Source: Fibrobacter sp. (GTDB lineage: Bacteria > Fibrobacterota > Fibrobacteria > Fibrobacterales > Fibrobacteraceae). From it: DNA of 64,000 nt. The notes under the pieces are model-generated. The model searched no databases. It was not told where the DNA came from and saw nothing but the letters and a program-made list of their open reading frames with translations. Positions 43,514-51,601 of the stretch are shown piece after piece; within the stretch, counting starts at the first letter, position 1, and every line of letters starts with the position of its first letter. The stretch spans positions 1 through 64,000 of the forward strand of contig JAKSIG010000006.1 in assembly GCA_024398955.1 (NCBI GenBank). Reading direction: 5' to 3'. The position numbers were made by a program, and so were the translations under genes.

Positions 43514-44512
43514 ATGAAGGCTGTAAAAATTTTCGGAAAAGTTCTCGTTGTCGCTGCCCTTATCGCCTTGATTGTTCTGGGCATTTCCACCTTGCAGAAA
43601 TTTGCTACCGAACCTCGCGATGCCTATTTGCAGGGGCAGATGGAAGCCCGTCGCGTGCTGGTGGCAGGCAAGGTTCCTGGCCGAGTAGAACGTTTGTTCT
43701 TCCGCGAAGGTGACGTGGTCGAAAAGAATGCCATTGTGGCAATCATCAGCAGCCCTGAAATCGAAGCCAAGAAAATGCAGGCCCGTGGCGCTCTCGGTGC
43801 CGCCCGAGCCCAGGCAAACAAGGCCCAGAATGGCGCCCGTTCCGAAGATGTGACCGCATTGAAGGCCATGGCTGATCGCGCTCAGGAAGCTGCTAACCTG
43901 GCCAAGAATACCTACGACCGTGTGCAGAAACTTTATAGTCAGGGAGTCCTGCCGCTGCAGAAGCGTGATGAGGCTGAAACTCAGATGAAAGCTTCCCAGT
44001 CTGCAGCCGATGCTGCCAAGGCTCAGTACGATCAGGCTCTTGCCGGCGCCCGTTCCGAAGACAAGGCTGCCGCCAACGCTCTTGTTCTTCAGGCCAAGGG
44101 CGCTAACGCCGAAGTGGATGCCTATCTTGAAGAAACAAAGATCCGCGCTCCCATTTCTGGTGAGGTTTCCGTGAAGCTTGTGGAAGAAGGTGAGGTGGTT
44201 GGCTCCGGTATGCCTGTGGTTGCCGTTACCGACCTTGATGATTCCTGGGCTGTATTCCACCTTCGTGAAGACCTGCTGAAGAACGTTTCCAAGGGTAAGA
44301 CCTTCATGATGTACATTCCTGCATTGGACAGTCATGTGGATATGGAGGTTTCTTACATCGCCTCTGTGGGTGATTACGCTACCTGGCGTTCTTCCAAGGA
44401 AAGTGGCGGCTTTGACCTGAAGTCCTTTGAAGTCCGCATGCGTCCTACCAAGAAGATTGAAAATCTTCGCCCCGGCATGAGCGTCCTTTTCCCCATGGAT
44501 CAGATTCAGTAA
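43514..44512 (+). CDS. HlyD-family membrane fusion protein
   Basis: 332 residues. N-terminal anchor helix (VLVVAALIALIVLGIS), lipoyl half (VAGKVPGRVERLFFREGDVV), coiled-coil hairpin with two GARSED repeats (about 75-200), second lipoyl half (IRAPISGEVSVKLVEEGEVV) and a beta-barrel end (LRPGMSVLFPMD). This is the YhiI/EmrA-like adaptor class used with ABC-2 permeases. It lies 30 bp after the TolC gene. Confidence 0.92.
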   Translation: MKAVKIFGKVLVVAALIALIVLGISTLQKFATEPRDAYLQGQMEARRVLVAGKVPGRVERLFFREGDVVEKNAIVAIISSPEIEAKKMQARGALGAARAQANKAQNGARSEDVTALKAMADRAQEAANLAKNTYDRVQKLYSQGVLPLQKRDEAETQMKASQSAADAAKAQYDQALAGARSEDKAAANALVLQAKGANAEVDAYLEETKIRAPISGEVSVKLVEEGEVVGSGMPVVAVTDLDDSWAVFHLREDLLKNVSKGKTFMMYIPALDSHVDMEVSYIASVGDYATWRSSKESGGFDLKSFEVRMRPTKKIENLRPGMSVLFPMDQIQ

Positions 44513-44527
44513 CGCTGGACGTTTCCC

Positions 44528-45709
44528 GTGTTTCTTGATTTCTTTAGAACTGTTCGAAAGGTCTACTTTGGCCACAACATTGTGCTGTGGCTGGTGCTTC
44601 TTGTGTTGCCCATTGGAACGTCTGTCTTTATGGTGGACGTATTCTCTGCCGAAATCCTGCAGCACATTCCTGTTGGAATCATAAAGCAGGATCGCAGCCA
44701 GCTGGCTGATGAACTTGAAGAAGGCCTGCGTGCAAATCCCGTAGTGGATGTAGTCCTGGAATGTCATGACTTTAGCGAGTGCGAGCATGCCATTGTAAAA
44801 GGTGAATTGCAGGCCTTTGTGGTTTTGCCCTACGATCTGGAACGTCGCGCCCTTCGCTTGGAAACGCCGGTAATTCCTGTATATTCCAGCGGACAGAATT
44901 ACCTGACTAATTCCTTTGCCACAAAGGAAATTCGTTCTGTAGTTTCTTCCATCGGGGCGAACATATTTACCAAGATGATGGATGAACCTGTAAAGGTTCA
45001 GCTTCAGTCCGTAGGAAATACCAGCGGAAACTATCAGGGCTTCTTGGGCATGGGGCTTGTGACTGCAATTTTCCATTTGGCAGGTATTCTTGCAGCCGTG
45101 TACTTGTTCAGCTTGACTTTCCGTGACCATCGCGTACGTGAATATTTGGCGGCAGCCGGCGGCTCCCGCGCCATTCTTGGCCTGGCGACTGTGATTCCAA
45201 TGGGCGTCATCCAGTCTATGGCGATGATTGCTGTATATGCCTACACTCACCGCTTCATGGCTCCCATGACTCTTGATGAATTCATCATGGTTTCTGCAGG
45301 GCAGGTGGCCATGGTGTTTGCCTGCAACGGCGTCGGTGCTGCCTTTGTGGGGCTTACGGGCAATATGCGAATGTCCACCAGCGCGGCAGGCGTTATCGCG
45401 GGCCCCGCCTTTGCCTTTGCAGGCCAGACTTTCCCCATTATGGCCATGCCTTTTGCGGTTCGTTGCTTCGCTTTTCTTTTGCCGCTGACCCATGTACTTA
45501 AGGTCCAGTCCTGCATGCTGCAGGGTTCCGTAGGTAAGGCTCACGCCTGGGATTCCATTGCGATTCTGATCGGTATGGCGATTTTCTGGCATCTTGTGGC
45601 GGGTCGCACTTTGTTTATGCGCTGGAAACGTGCCGCCCAGCGAGAAGAAGAACATGACCTGAAATCCGTCAGCCTCTTTGGTGACGAAGTGAAATTGAGG
45701 AGGAAGTAA
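44528..45709 (+). CDS. ABC-2 type permease, first of two
   Basis: 393 residues from GTG 44528, with no obvious ribosome-binding site and 15 bp after hlyD, so translation may depend on coupling. One N-terminal helix (IVLWLVLLVLPIGTSVFMV), a large extracytoplasmic domain (about 38-165), then five C-terminal helices. This is the ABC2_membrane_3 / YhhJ layout. The substrate is unknown. Confidence 0.88.
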   Translation: MFLDFFRTVRKVYFGHNIVLWLVLLVLPIGTSVFMVDVFSAEILQHIPVGIIKQDRSQLADELEEGLRANPVVDVVLECHDFSECEHAIVKGELQAFVVLPYDLERRALRLETPVIPVYSSGQNYLTNSFATKEIRSVVSSIGANIFTKMMDEPVKVQLQSVGNTSGNYQGFLGMGLVTAIFHLAGILAAVYLFSLTFRDHRVREYLAAAGGSRAILGLATVIPMGVIQSMAMIAVYAYTHRFMAPMTLDEFIMVSAGQVAMVFACNGVGAAFVGLTGNMRMSTSAAGVIAGPAFAFAGQTFPIMAMPFAVRCFAFLLPLTHVLKVQSCMLQGSVGKAHAWDSIAILIGMAIFWHLVAGRTLFMRWKRAAQREEEHDLKSVSLFGDEVKLRRK

Positions 45710-45711
45710 GG

Positions 45712-46902
45712 ATGATTGACTTATTTACTCGCCTCATCAAGGTGGCCTTTGCCGAATGGAAACTGTTCTATACGGATGCCGCCGCAGTATTGCTTCTGGT
45801 TGTGGCGGGAATCCTCTATGCGTTCTATTACCCGACGCCCTACATGAATCAGACGGTGTCAAAGGTTCCTGTGGCTGTGGTGGATATGGACCATACGGTC
45901 ATGTCCCGCCAGCTGACGCAGATGTCGGCTTCCGCCCAGCAGATTGACGTACGTTATGTTTTCTCGGACTTGCGAGAGGCGGAAGAAGCTCTTGCCGACG
46001 AAAAGATTTACGGCTTCATGGTCATTCCCAAGGATATGGAAAAGACCTTGCGCAATGGCGGCAGTGTGAATCTGAACGTGTTTACTCACGGCGCCTACGT
46101 GATGCTCCATGGAAACATAGGTACTGCATTTACTACCTGTGGCCTGACACTTGGGGCAACCACAAAGGTAAAGCGAATCGCCCTGGGCAAGAAGGTGCCT
46201 GCGGCAAAGGCAATGGCCATGCGCGATCCCACGCCGTTGAGCATTCAGACCTTGTTCAACAATACGGGTAGCTACTCCAACTATGTGGTGCCCAGCGTTC
46301 TTGTGCTGATTCTTCAGCAGACTCTGGTTATCGGCATTTGCGTTCTTGGTGGAGCCCGCGCCCATCGCAAGTTCCGCAAGAAGTTCCGCGACAGTGCTGT
46401 TGAAAACGAGAAGATGCCTTACCGTTATTTTGGTCGATCCCTGGCCTACTTCCTTCATTACTGCAGTTTCATTTTGTTCTATCACTTTGTCATCTATAAC
46501 ATCTTTGACTTCCCGCGTCGCGGACAGCTTCTGCCCATGATTGCTTTTGCAATTGTGTTCCTGTTCAGTACCATCAATTTCGGCATGGTTCTTTCGCAGG
46601 TGTTCCTTCGTCGCGAAACCAGCATGCAGATTTTCCTCTTTATGAGTATCCCCATTCTGTTCCTGGCGAACTTCAGCTGGCCCACTTACCTTGTGCCAAG
46701 CTGGATGGTGGGCTTGTCTGCCTTGTTGCCGTCTACTTTTGCTGTGCCGGCTTGGCTTAGCATTGAACAGCGCGGAGCCGATATCTTTGAAGCCTCTGCC
46801 TTGCTTTATCCCTTGGCCTTGCAGGCTGTGTTCTATATGTTGCTTGGTCTGGTGCTTACCCGCATTCGCGATAACACCCCTCTTAAAACGGGCGACATGT
46901 AG
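45712..46902 (+). CDS. ABC-2 type permease, second of two
   Basis: 396 residues, 2 bp after the first permease. Same architecture: one helix (AAVLLLVVAGILYAFYY), an extracytoplasmic domain with VPVAVVDMDHTVMSRQL, and C-terminal helices with a DUF-typical PTYLVPSWMVGLSALLPSTFAV segment. It resembles the first permease, so they probably form a heterodimer. No nucleotide-binding subunit is encoded in the operon or elsewhere in the window. Confidence 0.88.
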   Translation: MIDLFTRLIKVAFAEWKLFYTDAAAVLLLVVAGILYAFYYPTPYMNQTVSKVPVAVVDMDHTVMSRQLTQMSASAQQIDVRYVFSDLREAEEALADEKIYGFMVIPKDMEKTLRNGGSVNLNVFTHGAYVMLHGNIGTAFTTCGLTLGATTKVKRIALGKKVPAAKAMAMRDPTPLSIQTLFNNTGSYSNYVVPSVLVLILQQTLVIGICVLGGARAHRKFRKKFRDSAVENEKMPYRYFGRSLAYFLHYCSFILFYHFVIYNIFDFPRRGQLLPMIAFAIVFLFSTINFGMVLSQVFLRRETSMQIFLFMSIPILFLANFSWPTYLVPSWMVGLSALLPSTFAVPAWLSIEQRGADIFEASALLYPLALQAVFYMLLGLVLTRIRDNTPLKTGDM

Positions 46903-46917
46903 GAATCGCCTCGTTGT

Positions 46918-46944
46918 GGCGGGCTTTGCCCCGCCTTTTTTTTT
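46918..46944 (+). terminator. Terminator of the TolC-HlyD-permease operon
   Basis: GGCGGG / CCCGCC with a CTTTGC loop, followed by nine T. Confidence 0.93.
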
Positions 46945-47016
46945 GTATGCCTTAAAAAAGGATTTTGAAAATCGGGTGTAGGAAGATATTTTTATAGAAA
47001 ATATGAGGGTGTTTGA

Positions 47017-48951
47017 ATGCATAAGTCTATAAAGGTTGCATTGGTATTTGGGCTGTCTGCTGCAAGCCTGTCTCAGGCGGACATTTCGGTTTCTGTGGAT
47101 GCTTCTGCAGGCATCAAGAAGATTTCTCCGTACATCTATGGTCGAAACATCGATGTCATTAGCGATGGCGTAGAAACAGACGAAGAAAAGGCCGCAGCCC
47201 TTCTTGAAAAGGAAAATGATTTTTACGGCAAGATGCTGGAATCCGGCATGCATTTCTTGCGAGCCAACAACGGCAATAACTCGACCCGTTACAACTGGCG
47301 AAAGAAAATGACGGTTCATCCGGACTGGTTCAACAATGTCTACAGCCATGACTGGGACATTACCGCCAAGAAGGTTTTGGATAACCTGCCTGGAGTGGAT
47401 GCCATGTACGCGTTCCAGTTGACTGGTTATGCGGCGGCATCGACGGAGTATAACTTCCCTGACTGGAATTATTATCAGGAACATGGCTTTTGGCCGACTC
47501 AGACCTTTGACCTTGCTGGCGGTGGTGAAATCTCCGCTGATGGAAAGACTCTGATTAAGGCTGGGGATTACAGTTTGTACAACGAGGAATGGCCTGCGGA
47601 TTCCACTGTAGGAATCATCGGGCATTGGCGCGACGAACTGAATTATGACATGTCCAGATTCCAGTACTGGAGCATGGATAATGAAATGGAAATCTGGAAC
47701 GGCACCCATGGGGATTTGCCTCTGGATATGGATCCTGATTTCCTGGTGGGCCGCTACATTGATGTGGCAAAGAAGGCTCGTGCCGCCTGGAAGGAAGTCA
47801 AGCTTACGGGACCTGTAGTTGCCAATGAATGGCAGTGGTGTACCACCGGCGCCTCCGAAGGCAAGTCCGGCTTGGGCAAGGGCGAAGACCGCAACTACTG
47901 CTGGCTGGAATACTTTATCAAGCGCATTTCCGAAGAGCAGAAAAAGAGCGGCGTCAAGCTGCTGGATGTGTTCGATATGCATTGGTATCCCACCGAAAAG
48001 ACTTATGCCGAACGTGTGAACTGGCATCGTGTATTCTTCGACACCACCTACAATTATTCCGGTACCAACGGCATGAAGATGGTGAGCGGAAAGTGGGACA
48101 ACAACCAGACAAAGGAATACGTCTTTAAGCGTGTGAATGATTGGCTGGACCATTATTTTGGCAAAGGCCATGGCATAACCCTTGGAATTACTGAAACGGA
48201 TATTATCGATAAGGACGACCCCATGACTACGGCGCTGACTTATGCATCATGGCTGGGAACGTTCCAGGATAACGGGGTGGAAATCTTTACTCCCTGGACA
48301 TGGGGCGATGGCATGTACGAGACCGTACATCTGTTTAGCCGCTATGGTCATGAGGCTCGTGTAGAATCCAGGTCCAGTAACGATTCCCTGGTGTCGGCCT
48401 ATGCGTCTGTGACTCCGCTGGTTGATTCCATGACGGTGGTCTTTGTAAACCGTTCCGAGAAAGATGCCCAGAACGTGGAACTGTCCTTGAAGGATTTTGA
48501 CGCTGTCGATGGCGAACTGGAAGCCTATGAACTTTCTGGCCTGACGGGGGAGACGTTCGTCTCTCACACAAGCAATGCCTTGAAGAAAAAATCTGCAGTG
48601 GTTGCCGGAGGGAAGGTTGCCCTGACGCTTCCTGCCAAGTCCATTACGGCGGTGCTGTTGAAGAATACGAAACCGAGGACTGAGCCTGTTGTGGATGAAA
48701 CTTCTGTTTTGGCAAAACCACAAGTGACTCGCAGAGTCTTGCGTAACGATGGCGGAGTCTGGATTGTAGACAACTCCCGAGGATCGATTCGTCAGGTCCA
48801 GGTATTTAATATGCTTGGAAAGGCTGTTTTGACTTTGAACATTTCTGTGGGCGATATTGCTCTGCCCTTACAAGGTATGGGGGCCGGCAGTTACTTGGTC
48901 CGTGTTGATTCTGAAATAGGATCTTTTACCCAGCGGATAATGCTTAAGTAG
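47017..48951 (+). CDS. GH44-like endoglucanase with type IX secretion-like tail
   Basis: 644 residues. A signal peptide (ALVFGLSAASLSQA) precedes the catalytic domain. RANNGNNSTRYNW, YWSMDNEMEIW (likely acid/base Glu near 223), VFDMHWYPTEKTY and GITETDI (likely nucleophile Glu near 393) match the GH44 cellulase pattern. A beta-sandwich follows (about 450-550). The last 70-80 residues (VWIVDNSRGSIRQVQVFNM, then GSYLVRV...RIMLK) look like the C-terminal sorting domain of the type IX system. It would be exported and perhaps cell-attached, cutting beta-glucans or xyloglucan. It is monocistronic. The family assignment is by motif, not search. Confidence 0.8.
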   Translation: MHKSIKVALVFGLSAASLSQADISVSVDASAGIKKISPYIYGRNIDVISDGVETDEEKAAALLEKENDFYGKMLESGMHFLRANNGNNSTRYNWRKKMTVHPDWFNNVYSHDWDITAKKVLDNLPGVDAMYAFQLTGYAAASTEYNFPDWNYYQEHGFWPTQTFDLAGGGEISADGKTLIKAGDYSLYNEEWPADSTVGIIGHWRDELNYDMSRFQYWSMDNEMEIWNGTHGDLPLDMDPDFLVGRYIDVAKKARAAWKEVKLTGPVVANEWQWCTTGASEGKSGLGKGEDRNYCWLEYFIKRISEEQKKSGVKLLDVFDMHWYPTEKTYAERVNWHRVFFDTTYNYSGTNGMKMVSGKWDNNQTKEYVFKRVNDWLDHYFGKGHGITLGITETDIIDKDDPMTTALTYASWLGTFQDNGVEIFTPWTWGDGMYETVHLFSRYGHEARVESRSSNDSLVSAYASVTPLVDSMTVVFVNRSEKDAQNVELSLKDFDAVDGELEAYELSGLTGETFVSHTSNALKKKSAVVAGGKVALTLPAKSITAVLLKNTKPRTEPVVDETSVLAKPQVTRRVLRNDGGVWIVDNSRGSIRQVQVFNMLGKAVLTLNISVGDIALPLQGMGAGSYLVRVDSEIGSFTQRIMLK

Positions 48952-48987
48952 CTGCTTTTTGATGATTTTGTCAAGTTCGCCGATGTC

Positions 48988-49015
48988 GGGTCGTGCATGG
49001 GCGACCCGTCTTTTG
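48988..49015 (+). terminator. Hairpin terminator candidate after the GH44 gene
   Basis: GGGTCG / CGACCC with an 8-base loop and a short TCTTTT tract. Confidence 0.55.
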
Positions 49016-49085
49016 TACATTTAGAAAGTAAGATTTTGATAAAAATTCGATTTTTATCGATGATGTAAAAAAAGAGGTTTTGAAT

Positions 49086-49802
49086 ATGATGTTTGATCCC
49101 CTATACATGTCCATCCTGCTGGTTACACTGGCCTTGTCCGGAATTGTTTCCTGGATGGTAAAATCACGCTTCAAGGCAGGGCAGAAGGTAAATATTTCTA
49201 GTGGTCTTACCGGAGCTGATGTGGCAAAGGCTATCCTTATGGATGCCGGAATTACGGATGTTTCGATTCATGTTCATCAGGGTTTCCTGTCGGATCATTA
49301 CAATCCGCTGAATAAGACTCTCAATCTTTCCAAGGAAGTTTACTATGGTCGCAATGCAAGCGCCGCAGGCGTAGCCGCCCACGAGGTGGGCCATGCTATC
49401 CAGCATGCACAGGGGTATTTCCCCCTGTGGCTCCGCAGCTTTATCGTGCCTGCCGCAAACATCGGGTCTAATCTGGGTCCGTGGCTTGTGATCATCGGTA
49501 TTATTCTTCAGGGGACTGTTGGCGCTTTGGGCTACTCTCTGGCTGTGGCAGGCGTGGTCCTGTTCGCTGTTGCCACTTTCTTCACCCTGGTTACCGTTCC
49601 CGTGGAGTTCGATGCTTCTAGCCGCGCCAAGAAGGCCCTGGCCCGTATGGACATTGTGGCTCAAGGCCGCGAGTACAATACAGTAAGCGGTGTGCTTTTT
49701 GCCGCAGGCCTTACCTATGTGGCGGCAGCCATCGGCTCCATTATGCAGTTGCTGTACTGGGCGTGCCGTGCAGGCCTGCTGGGTGGTCGCAGCAACGACT
49801 AA
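49086..49802 (+). CDS. YugP-type membrane zinc metallopeptidase
   Basis: 238 residues. ATG 49086 has AGAGG eight bases upstream; the TTG at 49080 is too close to it. An N-terminal helix, the zinc motif HEVGHAIQH (about residues 99-107), two or three further helices (LGPWLVIIGIILQG; LAVAGVVLFAVATFFTLVTV) and the VEFDASSRAKKAL helix match the YugP/neutral zinc metallopeptidase family. The substrate is unknown; these enzymes sit in the inner membrane. Confidence 0.92.
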   Translation: MMFDPLYMSILLVTLALSGIVSWMVKSRFKAGQKVNISSGLTGADVAKAILMDAGITDVSIHVHQGFLSDHYNPLNKTLNLSKEVYYGRNASAAGVAAHEVGHAIQHAQGYFPLWLRSFIVPAANIGSNLGPWLVIIGIILQGTVGALGYSLAVAGVVLFAVATFFTLVTVPVEFDASSRAKKALARMDIVAQGREYNTVSGVLFAAGLTYVAAAIGSIMQLLYWACRAGLLGGRSND

Positions 49803-49841
49803 CCGCTAAGAATAACGAAAACTGCATAAACGTTGAAATTG

Positions 49842-49886
49842 ACGGACTAAACGAGTACGTAACTTTTGTTTAGTCCGTTTTTTTTA
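49842..49886. terminator. Terminator between yugP-like gene and scpA
   Basis: ACGGACTAAAC / GTTTAGTCCGT with a 15-base loop and eight T. It serves the plus-strand gene and lies at the scpA 3' end. Confidence 0.85.
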
Positions 49887-51572
49887 TTTCTTCCCGAAGT
49901 TCTTTGCACTTCTGGTAAGGTAGGCAATGTATTCTTCGTCGGTCATTTCGTTCCCGGCGAAGATGGGACCTTCGTCCTTTTCTTCTTCAGGTTCTGTAAC
50001 AGGAGTCGGTGACGGCTCGGCGGTTTCTGCGGTAGATTGCTCCAGCTTCGGTGCGGTAGTTGTATGCTGTTCCGGTTCGGCAGCCATAACAGTTGGCATT
50101 GTAGGTGCTTCGCCGCCGTTGTTGTAGAATTCCTGAGCCTTGCGCATGAATTCTGCAAACTCCTCGTCGGACATTTGGGAGGGGTCGCTTGCTGCTGCCT
50201 GCAAGGGTTCTGAGGCAGGGGCTGGATCCTTTGCAGAATCGCTTGCGGAAACGATTACGGGGACATCGTCATCGTCGTCGGCTGCAATGATTGTGGGGGC
50301 AATGTCGTCTTCATCGTCGTTGGCAATTTCGCTGTCTTCGTCAAATTCGTCTTCGTCGACAAATTCTGCGTCTTCGCCGTCTTCTTCGAATTCGTCTTCA
50401 TCCGCAAATTCTGCCAGACGTTCTACAACGGGTAGTTCCTCTTCGGCGGTTGTGGCTTCTACGGCTGCTTCTGCGTCGGGTACGACGGTGGTTTCCGGTG
50501 CAGAATTTTCTGCAGGTGCGGAATTTTCGGAGACAATGCCTTCGGCGGCATCATCTTCCTTCATCATTTCTGCGAAGGGGTTTTCCTGTACGTCAGACAT
50601 GTCTACTCGACCTTCGAGCATTGCGGTCAAGTCTTCTTCGGAAACGTTGCGGCCCTTTTCTGCCCACTGAACGGCTTCGCGCATAACAGCCGCCAAATCG
50701 CCCACGGTCTGCTCCTTGGAACGAGCGAGGGCCTGGTTGCGGATGGCCTCAACAAGACCAGGCTTTACATCGGGATCCTTGCTGAAGAATACAGTTTCTC
50801 GGGCCATTTCATCGGCAAAGTCTGCGTTGTTCTTCTTGCGGTAAATCCAGATGGGTCCAAAAAGTTCGCTTTGCCTGAAAACGATTTCGTCGGTCTTGAT
50901 CATCTCCAACATGGCCATAAAGGTAACTGCAGCCACGATGGGGTGGGAATCGTTGTCTAGCAAGTCTTCAAACAGGGCTCGCCCATTGACGCTCAGGTAG
51001 TTGTTGATGGCCTGCTGGCGGTCCTGAATGGTTACGTAATCCAGCTCGATGTGGTGGATTGTCTCAGAAATCTTGGTCTTCAGGCTCTTCTGGTAAGCTC
51101 GAAAAAGTTGCCATATGTTGGCATCAGCCAGAGTGTCTTCGTCAGATTGCGTTTTTTCGAGGCGGCCGCGAGAAAACGTTCCGAAGTTGTTGCCTTCCAT
51201 TTCCTGGAGGCCGCTGGCAACCTGCTTGAAACGCTGGTATTCCAGCATTTCCTTCATGAGGGCTTCGCGGTCTTCGTTGTATTCCGCTTCCATGTCGGGG
51301 TCGCGTTCGTCTGCTGGCAGAAGCTCCTGCACCTTCAGTGCCATTAGACGGCTTGCCATAGAAAGGAAGTCGCCTGCCTTAGAAAGATCCATGTTTATGG
51401 ATTCGCTATAGACGTTGACCCACTTCAAGAACTGGTCTGCAATTTCTGCGATGGAAATCTGTTCTAGGGGAACTTCTTTCTTTTGGACAAGATACACCAA
51501 AAGGTCCATGGGGCCATTAAAGGCGCCGATGCGGACTTCGTAGTCTTCCTGTTCCAGAGTTTCCAATTCCAT
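49884..51572 (-). CDS. scpA: Segregation and condensation protein A with long acidic tail
   Basis: 562 residues, about twice the family's usual 250 or so. The first 260 are a normal ScpA: FNGPMDLLVYLVQKKEVPLEQI, the SMC-head-binding N-terminus; the C-terminal winged helix includes FMAMLEMIKTDEIVFRQSELFG. The kleisin bridges SMC heads in chromosome condensation. Residues about 330-562 are highly acidic and Ala/Pro/Glu-rich (DEDEFEEDGEDAEFVDEDEF), likely disordered, and have no counterpart in typical ScpA. ScpB is not adjacent. Confidence 0.9.
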   Translation of the reverse strand: MELETLEQEDYEVRIGAFNGPMDLLVYLVQKKEVPLEQISIAEIADQFLKWVNVYSESINMDLSKAGDFLSMASRLMALKVQELLPADERDPDMEAEYNEDREALMKEMLEYQRFKQVASGLQEMEGNNFGTFSRGRLEKTQSDEDTLADANIWQLFRAYQKSLKTKISETIHHIELDYVTIQDRQQAINNYLSVNGRALFEDLLDNDSHPIVAAVTFMAMLEMIKTDEIVFRQSELFGPIWIYRKKNNADFADEMARETVFFSKDPDVKPGLVEAIRNQALARSKEQTVGDLAAVMREAVQWAEKGRNVSEEDLTAMLEGRVDMSDVQENPFAEMMKEDDAAEGIVSENSAPAENSAPETTVVPDAEAAVEATTAEEELPVVERLAEFADEDEFEEDGEDAEFVDEDEFDEDSEIANDDEDDIAPTIIAADDDDDVPVIVSASDSAKDPAPASEPLQAAASDPSQMSDEEFAEFMRKAQEFYNNGGEAPTMPTVMAAEPEQHTTTAPKLEQSTAETAEPSPTPVTEPEEEKDEGPIFAGNEMTDEEYIAYLTRSAKNFGKK

Positions 51573-51601
51573 AGGCTACAAATTTAGAAAAATCCTAACC
51601 A

